Shown here in pieces: positions 63,057 to 64,000 of a DNA stretch of 64,000 nucleotides. This DNA comes from Gammaproteobacteria bacterium (GTDB lineage: Bacteria; Pseudomonadota; Gammaproteobacteria; Pseudomonadales; Azotimanducaceae): positions 215,018 through 279,017 of the forward strand of contig JAPOWH010000006.1 of NCBI GenBank assembly GCA_026707735.1, in the 5' to 3' direction. Numbering within the stretch: position 1 is the stretch's first letter; every line of letters starts with the position of its first letter. The translations under genes were made by a program, and so were the position numbers. The notes under the pieces are model-generated. The model did not search any database, was not told the DNA's origin, and saw only the letters and a list, made by a program, of their open reading frames with translations.

Positions 63057-64000
63057 TTACTGAGCGTCTGCCTGTATAGGTTCGTTCTCGTCACTTCGAG
63101 TCCATCGGATGGCATCTGCGTAAACGATAGATCGGTTTGCCGCGCCAACCACATCTACATTCACAGTGCCAACCTGAAGATCATACTTATCAACGAAGCG
63201 CCACTCTGGGACTGAAGTCACGGGGTCCACCTCTGCAGTCCATGATTCTTGTCCGTTGCTAACAATTAGCTGGAAGTGCGCAAGCTGTTGGTAGCCAAAC
63301 CACGACGACGCGCTGTGCACATGAAAATCGAGCGCCCATTGACCAGCGTGGGGCACTTCAGCTGTAAAACGTGCAAGTTTAGTCTTGGAATTTCTTCCTA
63401 CATGGGTCATCGCCAGTGTGCCACGGTAGACTCCGTATGCATTCTGTTCGTTCGTACGTCTCCACCAACCTCGTGGGAGGACATACCCACGTCCGAGAAT
63501 CGGTAGTTGTCGGTCATGCTCGATGTCTGGAAGTGGCCACAGGAACCATCGTGCCGGACCAATCCACCTTGAGTTTTGCAAAAAAGTTTGTGGCTGGTCG
63601 ACAGAGAAACCCTTATCGAGGTCATCTATCACGATGCCTTCCTGCTTTGGCTTCCAATCGCTCTTGCTCGAGAGAACGCCAGGCTCGGCGTCCTCACGCC
63701 AAGGAATGTCAGTCACATCCGACGGAATCTGAATGTTGCCTCTATTCATAGACAAACCTGAATAGAGTTCAAAACGACGTGTGCTGTCGAGCGGGGGAGG
63801 ACTTTCCGAGACCAAGCTAATTTGTTTTGTTGAGTCTCCCTCGATGTGTATCGGCACAGCCTCGTTCATATGTTCTACATTCACGAATCCTTCGACTGGT
63901 TGCGTGTTTTGAATTGCAAACTTGGTCTCGAAGCGAGTTGTGCCATCTTCGTCGTCTGACAGTCTTGTAATCGACGCCCGAGAGGTGACGAAACCAGGTA
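63057..64000 (-). CDS. Secreted protein with golvesin C-terminal-like domain, N-terminus outside the window
   Basis: The frame is open through base 64000 on the minus strand, so the gene starts beyond the window; a GTG at 63884 is only an internal start candidate. The last ~150 residues match the golvesin-type domain: GTLAMTHVGRNSKTKLARFTA, AGQWALDFHV, then VNVDVVGAANRSIVYADAIRWTR. Upstream of it is a segment rich in Pro and Trp (RYSEF-free, with ILGRGYVLPRGWWRR). The domain is a beta-sandwich found in extracellular proteins. The role is unknown without the rest. Confidence 0.72.
   Translation of the reverse strand, partial: PGFVTSRASITRLSDDEDGTTRFETKFAIQNTQPVEGFVNVEHMNEAVPIHIEGDSTKQISLVSESPPPLDSTRRFELYSGLSMNRGNIQIPSDVTDIPWREDAEPGVLSSKSDWKPKQEGIVIDDLDKGFSVDQPQTFLQNSRWIGPARWFLWPLPDIEHDRQLPILGRGYVLPRGWWRRTNEQNAYGVYRGTLAMTHVGRNSKTKLARFTAEVPHAGQWALDFHVHSASSWFGYQQLAHFQLIVSNGQESWTAEVDPVTSVPEWRFVDKYDLQVGTVNVDVVGAANRSIVYADAIRWTRSDENEPIQADAQ

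Noticed and set aside
1..64000. tRNA, rRNA or CRISPR elements
   Set aside because: Reading the intergenic stretches by eye I found no cloverleaf-like T-loop and no regularly spaced repeats; a covariance-model search would be needed to exclude small RNAs.

Overview
The window looks like chromosomal DNA of an aerobic, Gram-negative heterotroph with roughly 50% G+C by eye. A TonB-dependent receptor, many secreted or periplasmic proteins, lipoprotein-type ABC binding proteins and Shine-Dalgarno starts point to a proteobacterium or a relative. Ankyrin proteins, a TauD/TfdA dioxygenase, a phosphorothioate-type restriction enzyme, a broken toxin-antitoxin pair and an unusual polyketide synthase together would suit a marine or host-associated (for example sponge-symbiont) lineage. 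That placement is inference only. I saw no rRNA, tRNA, CRISPR array or insertion sequence.

Layout. (1) 1-3.2 kb: three plus-strand envelope genes, namely a thioredoxin-like TlpA-type protein cut by the window edge, an EF-hand protein and a thioredoxin-fold protein. (2) 3.2-4.4 kb: a decayed higBA toxin-antitoxin module on the minus strand, flanked by two copies of a 65-bp direct repeat. The downstream copy is the leader and start of the next gene. (3) 4.4-11.8 kb: acyl-CoA dehydrogenase, serine beta-lactamase-like hydrolase, a secreted orphan, epoxide hydrolase, and an operon of a cytochrome c/PQQ-type dehydrogenase with an ankyrin protein.

(4) 11.9-29 kb: a biosynthetic cluster built around a 3448-residue type I PKS. 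Its order is KS-AT-DH-cMT-ER-KR-ACP-KS-AT, the order of a highly reducing C-methylating synthase followed by a terminal KS and a degenerate AT. Around it lie a discrete ACP, an Sfp-type phosphopantetheinyl transferase, two alpha/beta hydrolases, a 2-oxoglutarate dioxygenase and a SulP transporter with an extra C-terminal domain. A methyl-branched fatty-acid-like product is the simplest guess.

(5) 29-34 kb: a small membrane protein, an FG-GAP protein fused to a DsbD-alpha-like domain behind a strong 5'-leader hairpin, and a DUF4139-family protein. (6) 34.2-40.8 kb: a tight operon of a branched-chain-type ABC importer (LivH, LivM, LivG, LivF and a lipoprotein binding protein) with an acyl-CoA synthetase inserted, which looks like uptake plus CoA activation of a carboxylic acid. 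An SBD-HNH restriction enzyme follows. (7) 41.7-49.3 kb: minus-strand catabolic genes, namely a Gfo/Idh/MocA oxidoreductase, an enolase-superfamily enzyme, a pyroglutamyl-peptidase-like protein lacking the catalytic Cys, a class I aminotransferase, a type B carboxylesterase and a histidine phosphatase.

(8) 49.3-55.8 kb: a TonB-dependent receptor divergent from two tandem paralogues, each a Rieske domain fused to about 480 residues I do not recognise. (9) 55.8-64 kb: 3-methyladenine DNA glycosylase, class I fumarase, a four-gene HlyD/ABC/FtsX export operon, a flavodoxin-fold protein, and the C-terminal part of a golvesin-like secreted protein cut by the window end.

The most interesting items are the PKS and its terminal KS-AT, the tandem Rieske fusions, the Cys-to-Ser pyroglutamyl-peptidase homologue, and the direct repeats around the broken higBA module.
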